Positions 18,320 to 28,147 of a DNA stretch of 38,258 nucleotides are shown one piece after another. Each line of letters opens with the position of its first letter. Within the stretch, counting starts at the first letter, position 1. The stretch spans positions 1 through 38,258 of the forward strand of contig SWBL01000414.1 in the NCBI GenBank assembly GCA_024195585.1, read 5' to 3'. Made by a program: the position numbers and the translations under genes. The notes below the pieces were generated by a model that saw only the letters and a program-made list of their open reading frames with translations, did no database searches and was not told where the DNA came from. This stretch comes from Aureobasidium sp. EXF-3400. Lineage: Eukaryota > Ascomycota > Dothideomycetes > Dothideales > Saccotheciaceae.

Positions 18320-21141
18320 ATGTCTGCCCCGTCGAAAAGACGCAAGAAGAACGATGGCCAACCCGCACGAGGCCTCGACTACTTCTTCGGCAAGCAAACG
18401 CAACCAAAGGACGATCCGAAACTTGATGCTCAACAAGCAGACACGAATAATGATAGCCTCGATCACGATGTCCTCTCCGACGAGGCATTAGCCAGAAAGC
18501 TGCAGGCAGAGTGGGACGAACAAGACCGAGCATCGCAAGCTCCTGCATCTTCACCTCCCACGGCGGTAGCCACAACCGAACCCACGTCAGCACTACCAGA
18601 GCATATCAAGCAAGAGTCGGATATCAAGGAGGAGACACCCACGCCAGTGCCAGCTCCAGCCGCTGTGAACCCCTTTGCAGGACTGGGAAAGAAGAACACG
18701 TTGTCGCTTCAATCAGCCACAGCCGACGACGACACCACCACGTACGACATCCCCTTCGATCAGAGCCCCCTGACCTTCGACCCGCAAAAATACATCCCAG
18801 AGCTGAAGAAACAATGGGCAAACGACAACGGCCATGCTACATACGCTCTGCTCACCCATTGCTTCGTCATGGTGAACAGCACAGCAAGCCGCATCAAGAT
18901 TGTCGATACACTGGTAAACACGTTGCGCGTCATTATAGAAGGTGACCCTCAGAGTCTGTTACCTGCGGTATGGCTTGCTACCAACTCAATTTCACCACCC
19001 TATATCGATATGGAACTTGGACTAGGAGGCTCTGCCATTTCCAAAGCCTTGAAGAAAGTTTGTGGTTTGGATAATGCTGGGTTAAAAAAGTTGTCGGACA
19101 AATACGGTGATGCTGGTGATGTTGCTTTCGAAGCAAAGAAGCGACAAAGCCTGACGCTGAGGAAGCCTAAGCCTCTGACAATCAAAGCCGTCTTCGACTC
19201 CTTGGTCAAAATCTCCATGGCAAAGGGTCATGGTAGTGTTGAAACCAAGCAGCGACTTGTGGAAAGACTTGTTCAGGATTCCAGAGGAGCCGAGGAGAGT
19301 CGATATGTTGTTCGTACTCTTGTGCAGCATGTAAGTACATTCACTTCGAGTAACAACATAATTTCTGACTTTCACCCAGCTCCGCATTGGTGCGGTCAAG
19401 ACGACTATGCTCATAGCATTATCTCGAGCTTTCTTGTTGTCAAAGCCTCCTGAAGCCGACTTCTCGACTCGCGATAGACATGAATTGGCCAAGCTATCGA
19501 AACAACAGTTGGTGGAAGTGTGGGCTCCTGCTGAGGAAATCGTTAAAGCGTGTTTCGCCCGTCGTCCCAACTACGTGAGTATTGCTTCAGTTGGAGTTTG
19601 CATCTGTTCTAACAATCTTCAGAACGATCTAGTACCTACGCTGCTTGAAATTGGCGTCACAGAAGAGCTTTTACTTCGCTGTGGTCTCGCCATGCACATC
19701 CCGCTCCGACCTATGCTGGGAGGTATTACCAGAGATCTGGGAGAAATGTTAACAAAACTCTCCGGTCGTGAGTTCACGTGCGAGTACAAATATGACGGTA
19801 CAATTCACCATTATCTCGTTCTTTTTTTATCTTTGCTAACAAAATATCGCAGGCCAGCGAGCACAAGTTCACTGCGATTCTTCTGGCAAAGTAACGATCT
19901 TCTCCCGCCATCTTGAAGTGATGACAGACAAATATCCTGATCTCGTCGCCCTCGTTCCCAAGATTCGCGGCGAGGGCGTAGAATCTTTCATCCTCGAAGG
20001 CGAAGTTGTAGCCGTCGACCGAGAAACCGGCGCTCTTCTTCCCTTCCAAACCCTGTCCAATCGCGCAAGAAAGGATGTGGCTATTACCTCTGTGACGGTG
20101 GACGTGTGTCTTTTCTCGTTCGACTTAATGTATCTGAACGGCGAGGGACTGATGGACAGACCTTTCCGCGAACGAAGGTCCTTGTTACGAAGTCTTTTCA
20201 TCGAACTTCCACATCATTTCACCTGGGTGAAGAGTATAGATGCGACGTCAGCTGACATCGAAGTGATCTCTGACTTCTACAAACAAGCCCTGAGCGACAA
20301 ATGCGAAGGCTTCATGGCGAAAGTCCTCGACAACCTTCCAAATCCAGACCTGCTGGATGCCATCAACGAAGACGGGACGCCAAAGCCTCCACCAACGCCC
20401 TCGAAACGCAAGCGCAATGTCAAACCGAAGCCTGGAGATCCGCCTTCCTCTCCACCTCCAGAATCCGAATCCGCAGTGAAAAAAGGAGGACGAAGGAAAG
20501 CACTCCTGGCAACCTACGAACCAGACAAGCGACTAGACTCATGGTTGAAAGTGAAGAAGGACTACGACTCATCTGCCTCGGATACCATCGACCTCATTCC
20601 CATCGCAGCCTGGCACGGTACAGGCAGGAAATGCAACTGGTGGTCTCCAATCCTGCTGGCTTGTCGGAATCCGGAAACTGGAGGGCTAGAGGCAGTAACA
20701 AAATGCATGGCCGGATTCAGCGATACATTTTACAAAGCGAATAGGGCGAAATACGATCCTGATGCTGGCTTGGAAGACGACGAGGAAGAAGACGGAGACG
20801 GAGATGAAGAAGCCGGCAAGAGCAAAAACAACACTCTGGGCGGCAAACCATCGTATGTGGAATACAGTGGTGGACACCCAGCTGTTTGGTTCAACCCGCA
20901 AGAAGTCTGGGAGTGCGCATTTGCAGACGTGACATTGTCGCCCACCTACACAGCAGCTATCGGTCTGGTATCCGAATCAAGAGGCTTGAGCTTGAGGTTC
21001 CCCAGATTCCTCAAAGTCAGAGAAGACAAGAGCATCGACGAGGCCAGTACGAGCGACTTTCTCGCCGAGTTGTACAGGAAGCAGGAAGCTCGGGGCGCAA
21101 AGGAAAAGAAAGAGGCGGAGATCGATGATGAGGAGATGTGA
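18320..21141 (+). CDS. CDC9: ATP-dependent DNA ligase I
   Basis: Four exons: 18320-19330, 19380-19574, 19623-19797 and 19853-21141; introns 49, 48 and 55 nt; 889 aa. It seals nicks in Okazaki-fragment joining and excision repair in the nucleus. Residues 1-150 are disordered and charged, with a basic KRRKK (6-10) and a PIP-like LDYFF (19-23). The DNA-binding domain covers about 155-440. The adenylation domain has motif I KYDGQR with Lys458 as nucleophile (the codon for Gly461 is split by intron 3), motif III LEGEVVAVD, IIIa FSFDLMYLNG, IV EGFMAK and V WLKVKKDY. A basic Pro/Lys-rich insert lies between IV and V, and an acidic DDEEEDGDGDEEAG tract lies inside the OB-fold part. The end (LSLRFPRFLKVREDKSIDEA) is typical of ligase I. 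Unusual points: F and A in motif IV (usually EGLMVK) and no Gln at the first PIP position. Confidence 0.95.
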
Positions 21142-21388
21142 AATATTTCATGACTATGATACCGCAGAAGCAATATCACGTCTTCGGTCATCGACCTGAA
21201 CGATTTCCCGGTCGTCAATCTGAGTGTTTTCTTCGTGACAAACTCGCGTGGGAAATGAACACAAATCCCCGGTATGGACGACCGACATCCAACCAACGCT
21301 ACAGTCATACACTTGCACTCACAACCTTTTCGCGAGAATAAGAGTCACCGCACGAATAGAGCCGATAAATAAATCTCGACCCTTCAAG

Positions 21389-21967
21389 ATGTTCTACTCT
21401 TTCCACCACTTCCTACATCAACACCAAAGCTCAAACACTACATCCAATACATCACCGTCAAACATGAGACCCGATTCCAACGATATCGCCCAAGGATGGC
21501 TTGCAATCCCATTCAATGGCGGTGTCAACCTCAACACCACAGATGACCAAGTTTCGCCTCCAGCATACACCCACAAAGCAGCCAACCACTTCGCACCCCC
21601 CAACTACGATGCAGGAACCAGTCCCCTTGCCACAGCAACTGCGTCCAGAAGATCTGGTGGCTCTTCCTCTTCCTCTTCCCTTTCGGGATACGCGCTGCCT
21701 TCTTCTCTGCCTTCGTATATCGAGATGCAAGATCTAAGTGGACAAACTGGTGGCTCTCCCACTACTCCTCCAGCAAGTGAAGCATCGGCAACCGCACAAG
21801 GCAGTCTACCCGCACCTGTTACACAGCCCAAGGAAGACCACAGTCGGGCTTACAGATTTTCGAAAATGGTGCTCAAGATTGTGGGAATGGGTATTCTTAT
21901 TGCTGGGTTGTTTGCTATTGCTCTTGGTGTGTTGAGATTGATCTACTGGATCGCGTACAGAAGATGA
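21389..21967 (+). CDS. Uncharacterised small protein with one C-terminal membrane segment
   Basis: Single exon, 192 aa from ATG 21389; an in-frame ATG at 21464 (167 aa) is an alternative. The frame also stays open upstream to 21248, within 110 bp of the ligase stop, and that part is probably leader. Residues about 25-150 are low-complexity, rich in Ser, Thr, Pro, Ala and Gln, with SPPAYTH and PPNYD motifs near 58-75 that resemble PPxY-type ligands. The last 33 residues form one hydrophobic helix (KIVGMGILIAGLFAIALGVL) followed by IYWIAYRR, so it is probably tail-anchored with the bulk in the cytosol. I recognise no family. The clean end and helix make a real gene likely. Confidence 0.6.
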   Translation: MFYSFHHFLHQHQSSNTTSNTSPSNMRPDSNDIAQGWLAIPFNGGVNLNTTDDQVSPPAYTHKAANHFAPPNYDAGTSPLATATASRRSGGSSSSSSLSGYALPSSLPSYIEMQDLSGQTGGSPTTPPASEASATAQGSLPAPVTQPKEDHSRAYRFSKMVLKIVGMGILIAGLFAIALGVLRLIYWIAYRR

Positions 21968-23757
21968 GCGGGGAGGGTACCGACTAGTTCCAAGGCTTTG
22001 GCGGTCGAACCCAAATGTCTGACTGAGCTTCTGAGGATCGAGGAGCGCTGGAAGACAAGTCGCTGGCGTTTTTCAGTCAGATACGGCTAGGAAGGATCTT
22101 TCGATGGCACCTCAGAGTGTACTCTTAGTGGTATTCTGATAAATAAATCGAATAAGCTCAATCTTGAAGTGCGTGAGGATCGTGGTCGTTCGTGGTAATA
22201 CTCGTGCTGCTGACTGTCTGTTATGTTTATGAAAGGCTAGCCTGGCACTCCATTTATGGCAGCATTGTGTAGGCCTGAAAAAGTTCCAACCTCTACGATC
22301 GCGCTTCCCTCGACTTTGTGCTGCTAAGTCTTCCGTTGCCACAGCCATGTACTTTTGCCTGCTGATACTCTTTCTCCAATACTGTTTTTGGTATTATCTA
22401 CCTCGCCCGTTGCCCGATCCCTGCCTGGCGGATCTGTATACCGGTGCGGTCTTTGTGAAAGCGACTGCCAGTAGTAAGATGATTGTTTGGGTCTGTGAAT
22501 CAGTAAAAGTATTCCGGATCACATCATTAGAGTAGGCTGCATGATGAGTCGTTCAACATGAGATACGAAATCAATTGAATTCTGCCATGGGCCTGATCAA
22601 GAGCCAAGAGTCAGGGGCTCAGAGATGCTACAGGGATAACATAGCCCAAAGCACATACGAGAGAGAGAGAGCGGGCTAGCAATCATATCTAGGTGCCGCT
22701 CATTGAAGACGTCATGTGCCGTATGTCTCGATGGAGAGTTACTCGAGTAGATTGAACCAAGATTCATGGACCTAATCATCTCTGGTTTGTGGTTTGCTCG
22801 TCGAAAAGGGGAGAACACACATTCGTGACAAGGTTTCACGAATAGGAGAACACAACATATAATTTGCTGTTGTAGTGTGAACGATGAAAATGCAGCGACC
22901 AGATAATGCCAGTGTATATGGTGGATGATAGTATAAATATTGTTCTGATGGTGATGTTCAATGAGCTAGGTAATTAAACAACAAGGCAGCCGCATTCTTG
23001 GGTATTGTAAGACTCATCCTTCCTCTTCAGATCGTATCTTCTCGTAACACGTTGACTTGTGCTCAGTTCAAATCTATTCGGGATGGAGAAGAAGCCCATA
23101 TGCTGAGTCGATACGTTTCTGTATGAGTAAGAATATCGCTGGTTACCACAAATCCCACTTCGAGTGGACAATGGAGTGATTCACTTTCCCTAACAGCAGT
23201 TCCCACCTCCAAGAGTTCAGAGATACACTCAAGTTACAAGACGTTTTTGGGACGTTGATGGTCAATCATGGGTACAGCGATTTACGGCAAAGCATCGTGG
23301 TTGGGAGCACATACTATGGGGACCAGGTCAATGATCCTGCTTAGTGGCTAATGGCTACAGGTATAATGAGTAAGAATCGTTACGAACGAGAATGAGAGAA
23401 ATCAATAAGGATTCACGGACCTGGTTGTCTCTAGGGCGGCCACTCTTGAGAGCCTTCTCGTACTTCCACCAACGACCAGCAACGCCACGATCCCTGTGGC
23501 ACTGCCGATATAGACACCGACGACCCTGTTGAGGGTGTCTAGGATGACCGAGATCTATATACTAAGCTGGGTGAGAGCTTATATAGTGACTTCACTATAG
23601 AACTTGGCCTTACAAATGTCATGCCTTCAATTCGTGGAAGTGACCACTTCTCTGTAGATGAACGCCAGGTTTCGATTTTAGATCATTCTTTATCATTATA
23701 CTCATGCAGTAGGCATGTTATTTTATCTATGCATAAAGTTCGTAAAGCTTCTCTCCT
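21968..23757. other. Intergenic upstream of the oxidase 3' end
   Basis: 1.8 kb between two convergent genes. It has a short GA repeat (22659-22671), a perfect 8-bp inverted repeat with a 2-bp loop (23582-23599), and a possible short exon-like fragment on the minus strand (23402-23554; see findings). No complete gene recognised. Confidence 0.5.
23582..23599. repeat. Perfect inverted repeat TATAGTGA-CT-TCACTATA
   Basis: Two 8-bp arms with a 2-bp spacer, 160 bp beyond the oxidase stop codon on the side away from the gene. It is too AT-rich and short-looped for a confident role. Confidence 0.7.
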
Positions 23758-25824
23758 CTACATACTAATCCACCTCGCCATCCAGAACTCAGTGACCTGT
23801 TTAGCCTCATCCACAAGCCCCATATCCAACAACAATTGCGTAATTCCTCTCACCGCACTCTCCAACGCACTAAAGATCCACGCATGAGTATAACTAGTAT
23901 GCTCACCCACAAACACCGTATGCTTCTCCGTCTGGAAGTAAGCAGGAAGATACAAATCCTGCTGTAAAGCAGTAGGAGATGCCCAAGCACCAGCCTGATA
24001 CTCATCATTCATCCAGCACTTTCTATCATAGGCGCCTGTGTATTGCTCAGCGGCAATGGGGCCGTGGATTTCAATCATAGCGCGTTGGACGTAGGCGACG
24101 TGCTCGGTTTCGGTCATGGCGCCGAGAGATTTGGCCATGTCGCCGCTGAGGTATGAGGCGAGGATTACACCAGGACCGCTGCTGTTGAGTTGGTATGAAG
24201 GGTAGCATACGCTTCCAATACCGGCGATACCGCCGCCTGAGCCGCAGCCGCCAATAACGGGGCGAGGCAGGTGTTCCCAGAAGCGAGTCTTGTAGTGGAG
24301 GGCGACCTTACAGGCGGGGGAGTAGTTGAGTCTAGCGATGGCGCGGCTGAGCAAGCTTGAGTAGTCAGGAAGACGCCATAGTCTGACCTTTGAGAAAGGT
24401 ACTGCTACGATGGTGTAATCGAAGTCGATGGACTCGGTTTCCATGTCGAAGGGGTTGCCAGGGCGGAATTGAACGGACATTTTTTTCGAGGTCTCGTTCC
24501 AGGTCATTGCTTGCACGGAAGTCTGGAAGCGAGTGCGGTTCAAGACTTGAGGTCCGAATGCAGCAGGCAGACGGCTCAGGCCTTGGTCGATGGTGCGCCA
24601 TTCGGTTGCCTCGAAGTACACGTCTTCGTATGGCCATGATGGAAGGTTGTCCGCGACACTGTCGATCTGGTCGGTGATATTTTTGTCCTGGCCCATCTTG
24701 TAACGAAGATAGCCAGATTCCGAGAAGTCGAGGAAGCCTTCGGCGACAGCCTGCTTGTGGGCCTTGAAGACGTTGGTTGCGTAGAGACGAGTCTTCTCGG
24801 TGTCCATACCGAGCCAATCTTCGTACTCTTCTACTGCCGCGGTAACGGCAGTTGCATTGCTGTAAGTGGCAGTGGTGTTGACAGCGAGGGACGGGTTCTC
24901 CTTCACCTCAGCAACACCAGGGACAGTACCATCAGACTTTCTCTTGGTTGTGCTTGAGGGATCATTGAGGGCACTTTGAATCCATGGGATGAACTTGACA
25001 TGGTAGGCAGGGTCGTTTTGATTCTGCTTGTTGAGTTCGTCGGCAAGCTGGAAGACCATCTTATGATCGTTGATCTCGACAGTCTCATTATCCAGCGTCA
25101 AACTATACGGAAAGCGCATAGGTCCCATCTCCTGGTATTGATATTGATCTGACTTGGTAGCGTTGAGGTAAGACGTATGAACACGGCCTCCGATACGTGA
25201 TGAAGCTTCGATAATTTGCCAATCGTGGAAACCAACAGAGTCAAGGATGTGAGCAGTCATCAAACCCGACATGCCACCACCAAGAATACCAACAGACTTG
25301 CTCTTGGTCTGAGCAACGAAGACCGACTCAGGCTCCTTCTCCTTGAGATATGTGACACCATCAAACCAAGGACCCATAGCGTCCATAATTTCAGAGGCAG
25401 CAAGGTGTCTTTTGTTGTTTCTGCGACCGACACTGACAGGGGTGGATCTTCCAAGCAAGACATCGCCAGAGAAAGCATGCAGACAGCCATCGCTAGACAT
25501 TTCCTCAGGAGCAAGCCAGACGAAACGAGTTGGCCTCTGTTCATGCCAGTTCAGGTGACGCTTAGCCAAGTCGTGGTTTCCAACATGCGTCGTGCCGAGA
25601 ATGTGATGAGCGTCTTCCGTAGATTTGATATCGCAGTCGCCATAGACAATCGAGAACTCTCCGTCATGAGATGAATGATAGTCGACGTGGACATTGTGCA
25701 TACCACCTGCCTCAACGACTTCAGGAAACTTGAACGAGATGACGGGACCTGAAGGAGCAGCAACAGCATGTTGTATCAGAGTCGACAAGGCGAAAACGCC
25801 TGTCGAAAGTTTGAGAATAGACAT
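23758..25824 (-). CDS. Secreted L-amino-acid oxidase (flavin amine oxidase family)
   Basis: Single exon, 688 aa from ATG at 25824. The frame is open to an ATG at 25902, but a TATATAA box (25884-25890) lies inside that extension, so the shorter start is preferred; it also exposes a signal peptide (1-23, MSILKLSTGVFALSTLIQHA). Family enzymes oxidise L-amino acids to keto acids, ammonia and hydrogen peroxide. A fungal-type N-terminal domain fills residues 25-170. The FAD-binding dinucleotide fold is at about 176-215 (VGILGGGMSGLM, then EASSRIGGRVHT). The C-terminal FAD motif is VFVGEHTSYTHAWIFSALES. There are many N-glycosylation sequons, fitting secretion. Likely roles from the family are nitrogen scavenging or defence by peroxide. 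The exact substrate cannot be read from sequence. Confidence 0.9.
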   Translation of the reverse strand: MSILKLSTGVFALSTLIQHAVAAPSGPVISFKFPEVVEAGGMHNVHVDYHSSHDGEFSIVYGDCDIKSTEDAHHILGTTHVGNHDLAKRHLNWHEQRPTRFVWLAPEEMSSDGCLHAFSGDVLLGRSTPVSVGRRNNKRHLAASEIMDAMGPWFDGVTYLKEKEPESVFVAQTKSKSVGILGGGMSGLMTAHILDSVGFHDWQIIEASSRIGGRVHTSYLNATKSDQYQYQEMGPMRFPYSLTLDNETVEINDHKMVFQLADELNKQNQNDPAYHVKFIPWIQSALNDPSSTTKRKSDGTVPGVAEVKENPSLAVNTTATYSNATAVTAAVEEYEDWLGMDTEKTRLYATNVFKAHKQAVAEGFLDFSESGYLRYKMGQDKNITDQIDSVADNLPSWPYEDVYFEATEWRTIDQGLSRLPAAFGPQVLNRTRFQTSVQAMTWNETSKKMSVQFRPGNPFDMETESIDFDYTIVAVPFSKVRLWRLPDYSSLLSRAIARLNYSPACKVALHYKTRFWEHLPRPVIGGCGSGGGIAGIGSVCYPSYQLNSSGPGVILASYLSGDMAKSLGAMTETEHVAYVQRAMIEIHGPIAAEQYTGAYDRKCWMNDEYQAGAWASPTALQQDLYLPAYFQTEKHTVFVGEHTSYTHAWIFSALESAVRGITQLLLDMGLVDEAKQVTEFWMARWISM

Positions 25825-27081
25825 TATGTGTAAGAGAGGAGGAACAAGTGTACTGCAGCAAGCATATGGGCTGCAATTCACCATTATATACACAGCAGTC
25901 AATTACTGACACGACCTTGCTCCCAAGTAAGTCCCAACATTAACAGTCTGCAGAGTGTACACAGCCTGCATACTCCGGTTGGGACTGCGGGCCTACGGGC
26001 CATGGTTGCGGTGTACAGTTACGGCGTGCAAAATGCTACACATGGATGAACGAGTCCTATCTCAATTCTCCACAGTATCGTGTCGGCGACATTCAGATAC
26101 TCCAGTACCCAGCTTTTCCCGTATTGTGCCAAGTACACGCTTTACCACTTCTGCAACATTTGAGCCGAGAGACAGGTGCTATGGATCCACGTTGCTTCGT
26201 TATCGACAGAATGGAGTGCATACAAGCGATGGCCGGGTCCTTGGCCGTCCCGCCTATCTCTAATCGACAAGGCTTGTAGGGCGCAGTCCCGATATGCAGA
26301 CCGAGTTCGGAAGCTCAGTGGCCTTGGACGAAAGTGTTTGGTTGTGTCTGGAGTTGTTCATTGAAGATCGACAAGATAAGGTCGGTACAAGACGGAGGCT
26401 GGGATAAGAGGTCTTGGCAGTGATAGAGGTTATCTCTTCCGCTGAGTGATTTGTTCGCTTGCTTACCAACCATATGCTCTGCATACCATTGGCAAGAGTA
26501 GTTATCCGGAGCTTTCCCGCCGCTTGAATGTTTGCTTGCATGTCGGCAAAGATCCGTAGATTTAGTAATTGGCGTGGTTGAGATGCTGGCAGATGTGTTA
26601 CTAACAAGACGCTCTTGGCGAGAGATAATGATGATGCCGATCAAGATCATGATCTTCGATGCATGACGAAGTCTTCGTAGAGCATCAAACAATTATTGAC
26701 ATGCTTGCTAGGATATCCAAGGACACATTATTTGCTGGTTAAAGATCAGAGACATGAAATTAGCATTGGGTCTTTTCCTTTTGTAAACTTGGATCTCAAG
26801 GGGATCATGCAATGAACCATAGTATTAGTCAAAACAATCCATTGATTATTATTCGGGCTTCTCTTTCCCTTATTATTAATGGATCTTGGACTAGACAGTA
26901 TGAATCGATTGACACAATTATCCTCGTTCCGTCCAACACAATATCCTACAGAGAGAAAGTTCTCAAACCTTCCTTCACATATCTCAAATCTCTCCTCAAC
27001 ATCCCAATGGCAACCAAGTCCGAAATACGAACCGACTTCCCATCAAGCTCCATCAAGCTCCCGCAAGCCTCATAAGAGCAC
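25825..27081. other. Intergenic: oxidase promoter and repeat-protein 3' side
   Basis: 1.26 kb between two same-strand genes. It holds the oxidase TATA box. Frames of 60-125 codons on both strands have no recognisable content. Two AGATAG sites (26057-26062 and 26254-26259) fit the GATA-factor consensus but are expected by chance. Confidence 0.5.
25884..25890 (-). promoter_or_regulatory. TATA box of the L-amino-acid oxidase gene
   Basis: TATATAA on the minus strand, 60 bp before the chosen ATG at 25824. It helps decide the start: the longer frame would begin upstream of the TATA box. Confidence 0.5.
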
Positions 27082-28147
27082 TTACAAAAGCATAACAGCA
27101 CCAGCAGCAACACCAAGGAATCCCATACCAGCACCGTACTGAGCAGCAGCAGCACCAGTGTAGATAGCAGGCTTAGTGGTAGTAGCAGTACCGTTCTTAG
27201 CTCCAGTAACCATACCAGAGGAAGCAGCAGGGACCTTAGAGGAAACAGTGCAAGGGCAGTTGGTGATGGTGATGGTGGTGGCCGAAGAGACAGTGTAGAC
27301 GTTGCTGTGGATGGTGGTGGTGTAGGGGCCAGCGGTGGGGGCGGGGCAGACGGTGGTGACGCTGTGATTCTTGCATTAGACTAGATCCACAGGGCAAGGG
27401 GGTAGAGGGGAAAACTTACGCAGTAACAACCTGGGTGGTGTAAACGGCACCACCAGCGGCAGAGGAGGCAGCAGCAGACGAAGAGACAGTGGCAGAGTAA
27501 GGGATGAAGCTCGAAATAATACCGCCAGTGGAAGCAATGGGGTTCTCTCCAAGGCAGGTAGCATAGTTGGAAGCGCACTGAGCCTGGTTGGCAGAGAGAC
27601 CATCAGGACCACGAGTAGTTCTGCAAGTGTTGTAGGAAGCGTAGCAAGCACCCTGGCAAGCTGCGTTGTTGGCAGAGCATTGGGCCTGGTTGGCAGAAAG
27701 ACCGGTGACGGGGTCGCTGGCACGGCAAGCGTTATCCTGGTCCTTGCAGGAGCCGGTGGCGGAAGCACTGGCAGCTGCAGAGGTGGAAGAAGCAGTGGCA
27801 GAGGCAGAGGCAGAAGCGGTGTAAGGGATGAAGCTGGAGATGATACCGCCAGAGGCAGCAATGGGGTTCTCGCCGAGGCAAGTGGCGTACTGGCCAATGC
27901 AGGCAGCCTGGTTGGCGGAAAGACCATCGACAGGAGTAGTCTGGCAAGTGCTCAAGGCAGCGTAGCAGTCGCCCTGGCACTGAGCATTCTCAGCAGAGCA
28001 CTGAGCCTGGTTGGCAGAGAGGCCGGTGACGGGGTCGCTAGCACGGCAGGCATTGTCCTTGGCAACACAGCCAGTGGCAGCAGTGGTCGAGTTCTGGGCA
28101 GCGACGGCGCCAATGAAGGCGAGAGAGGCAACAGCAGCGAACTTCAT
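27082..28147 (-). CDS. GPI-anchored protein with two 8-cysteine modules made of nested repeats
   Basis: Two exons, 28147-27420 and 27361-27082, intron 58 nt, 335 aa. A signal peptide spans 1-17 (ends GAVAA, then QNSTT). Exon 1 encodes two near-identical modules of about 100 residues. Each has eight cysteines spaced C-x6-C-x15-C-x6-C-x3-C-x6-C-x14/15-C-x6-C, followed by NPIAxxGGIISSFIPY and a Ser/Ala linker. Each module is itself two units, and GLSANQA occurs four times. Exon 2 encodes a Thr-rich segment with VCPAP and NCPCT, as in many fungal wall proteins, then a short stalk (NGTATTTKPAIYTG) and a hydrophobic GPI signal ending in VMLL. The intron therefore separates the repeats from the anchoring tail. 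I know no named family for the modules. Wall structure or adhesion is only a guess. Confidence 0.88.
27460..28070 (-). repeat. Tandem internal duplication of the 8-Cys module
   Basis: Both modules carry DNACRASDPVTGLSANQAQC followed by text differing at a few positions, and both end CLGENPIA then GGIISSFIPY. The DNA is also near-identical in these blocks (near 27700 and 28010), suggesting a fairly recent or homogenised duplication. Confidence 0.85.

Noticed and set aside
25825..25902. Longer start of the amino-acid oxidase (ATG 25902)
   Set aside because: It would put a TATATAA box inside the coding region and hide the signal peptide behind 26 extra residues.
26057..26259. Two AGATAG sites (GATA-factor/AreA consensus) upstream of the amino-acid oxidase
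   Set aside because: About one such site is expected by chance in this length, so they do not support nitrogen control by themselves.
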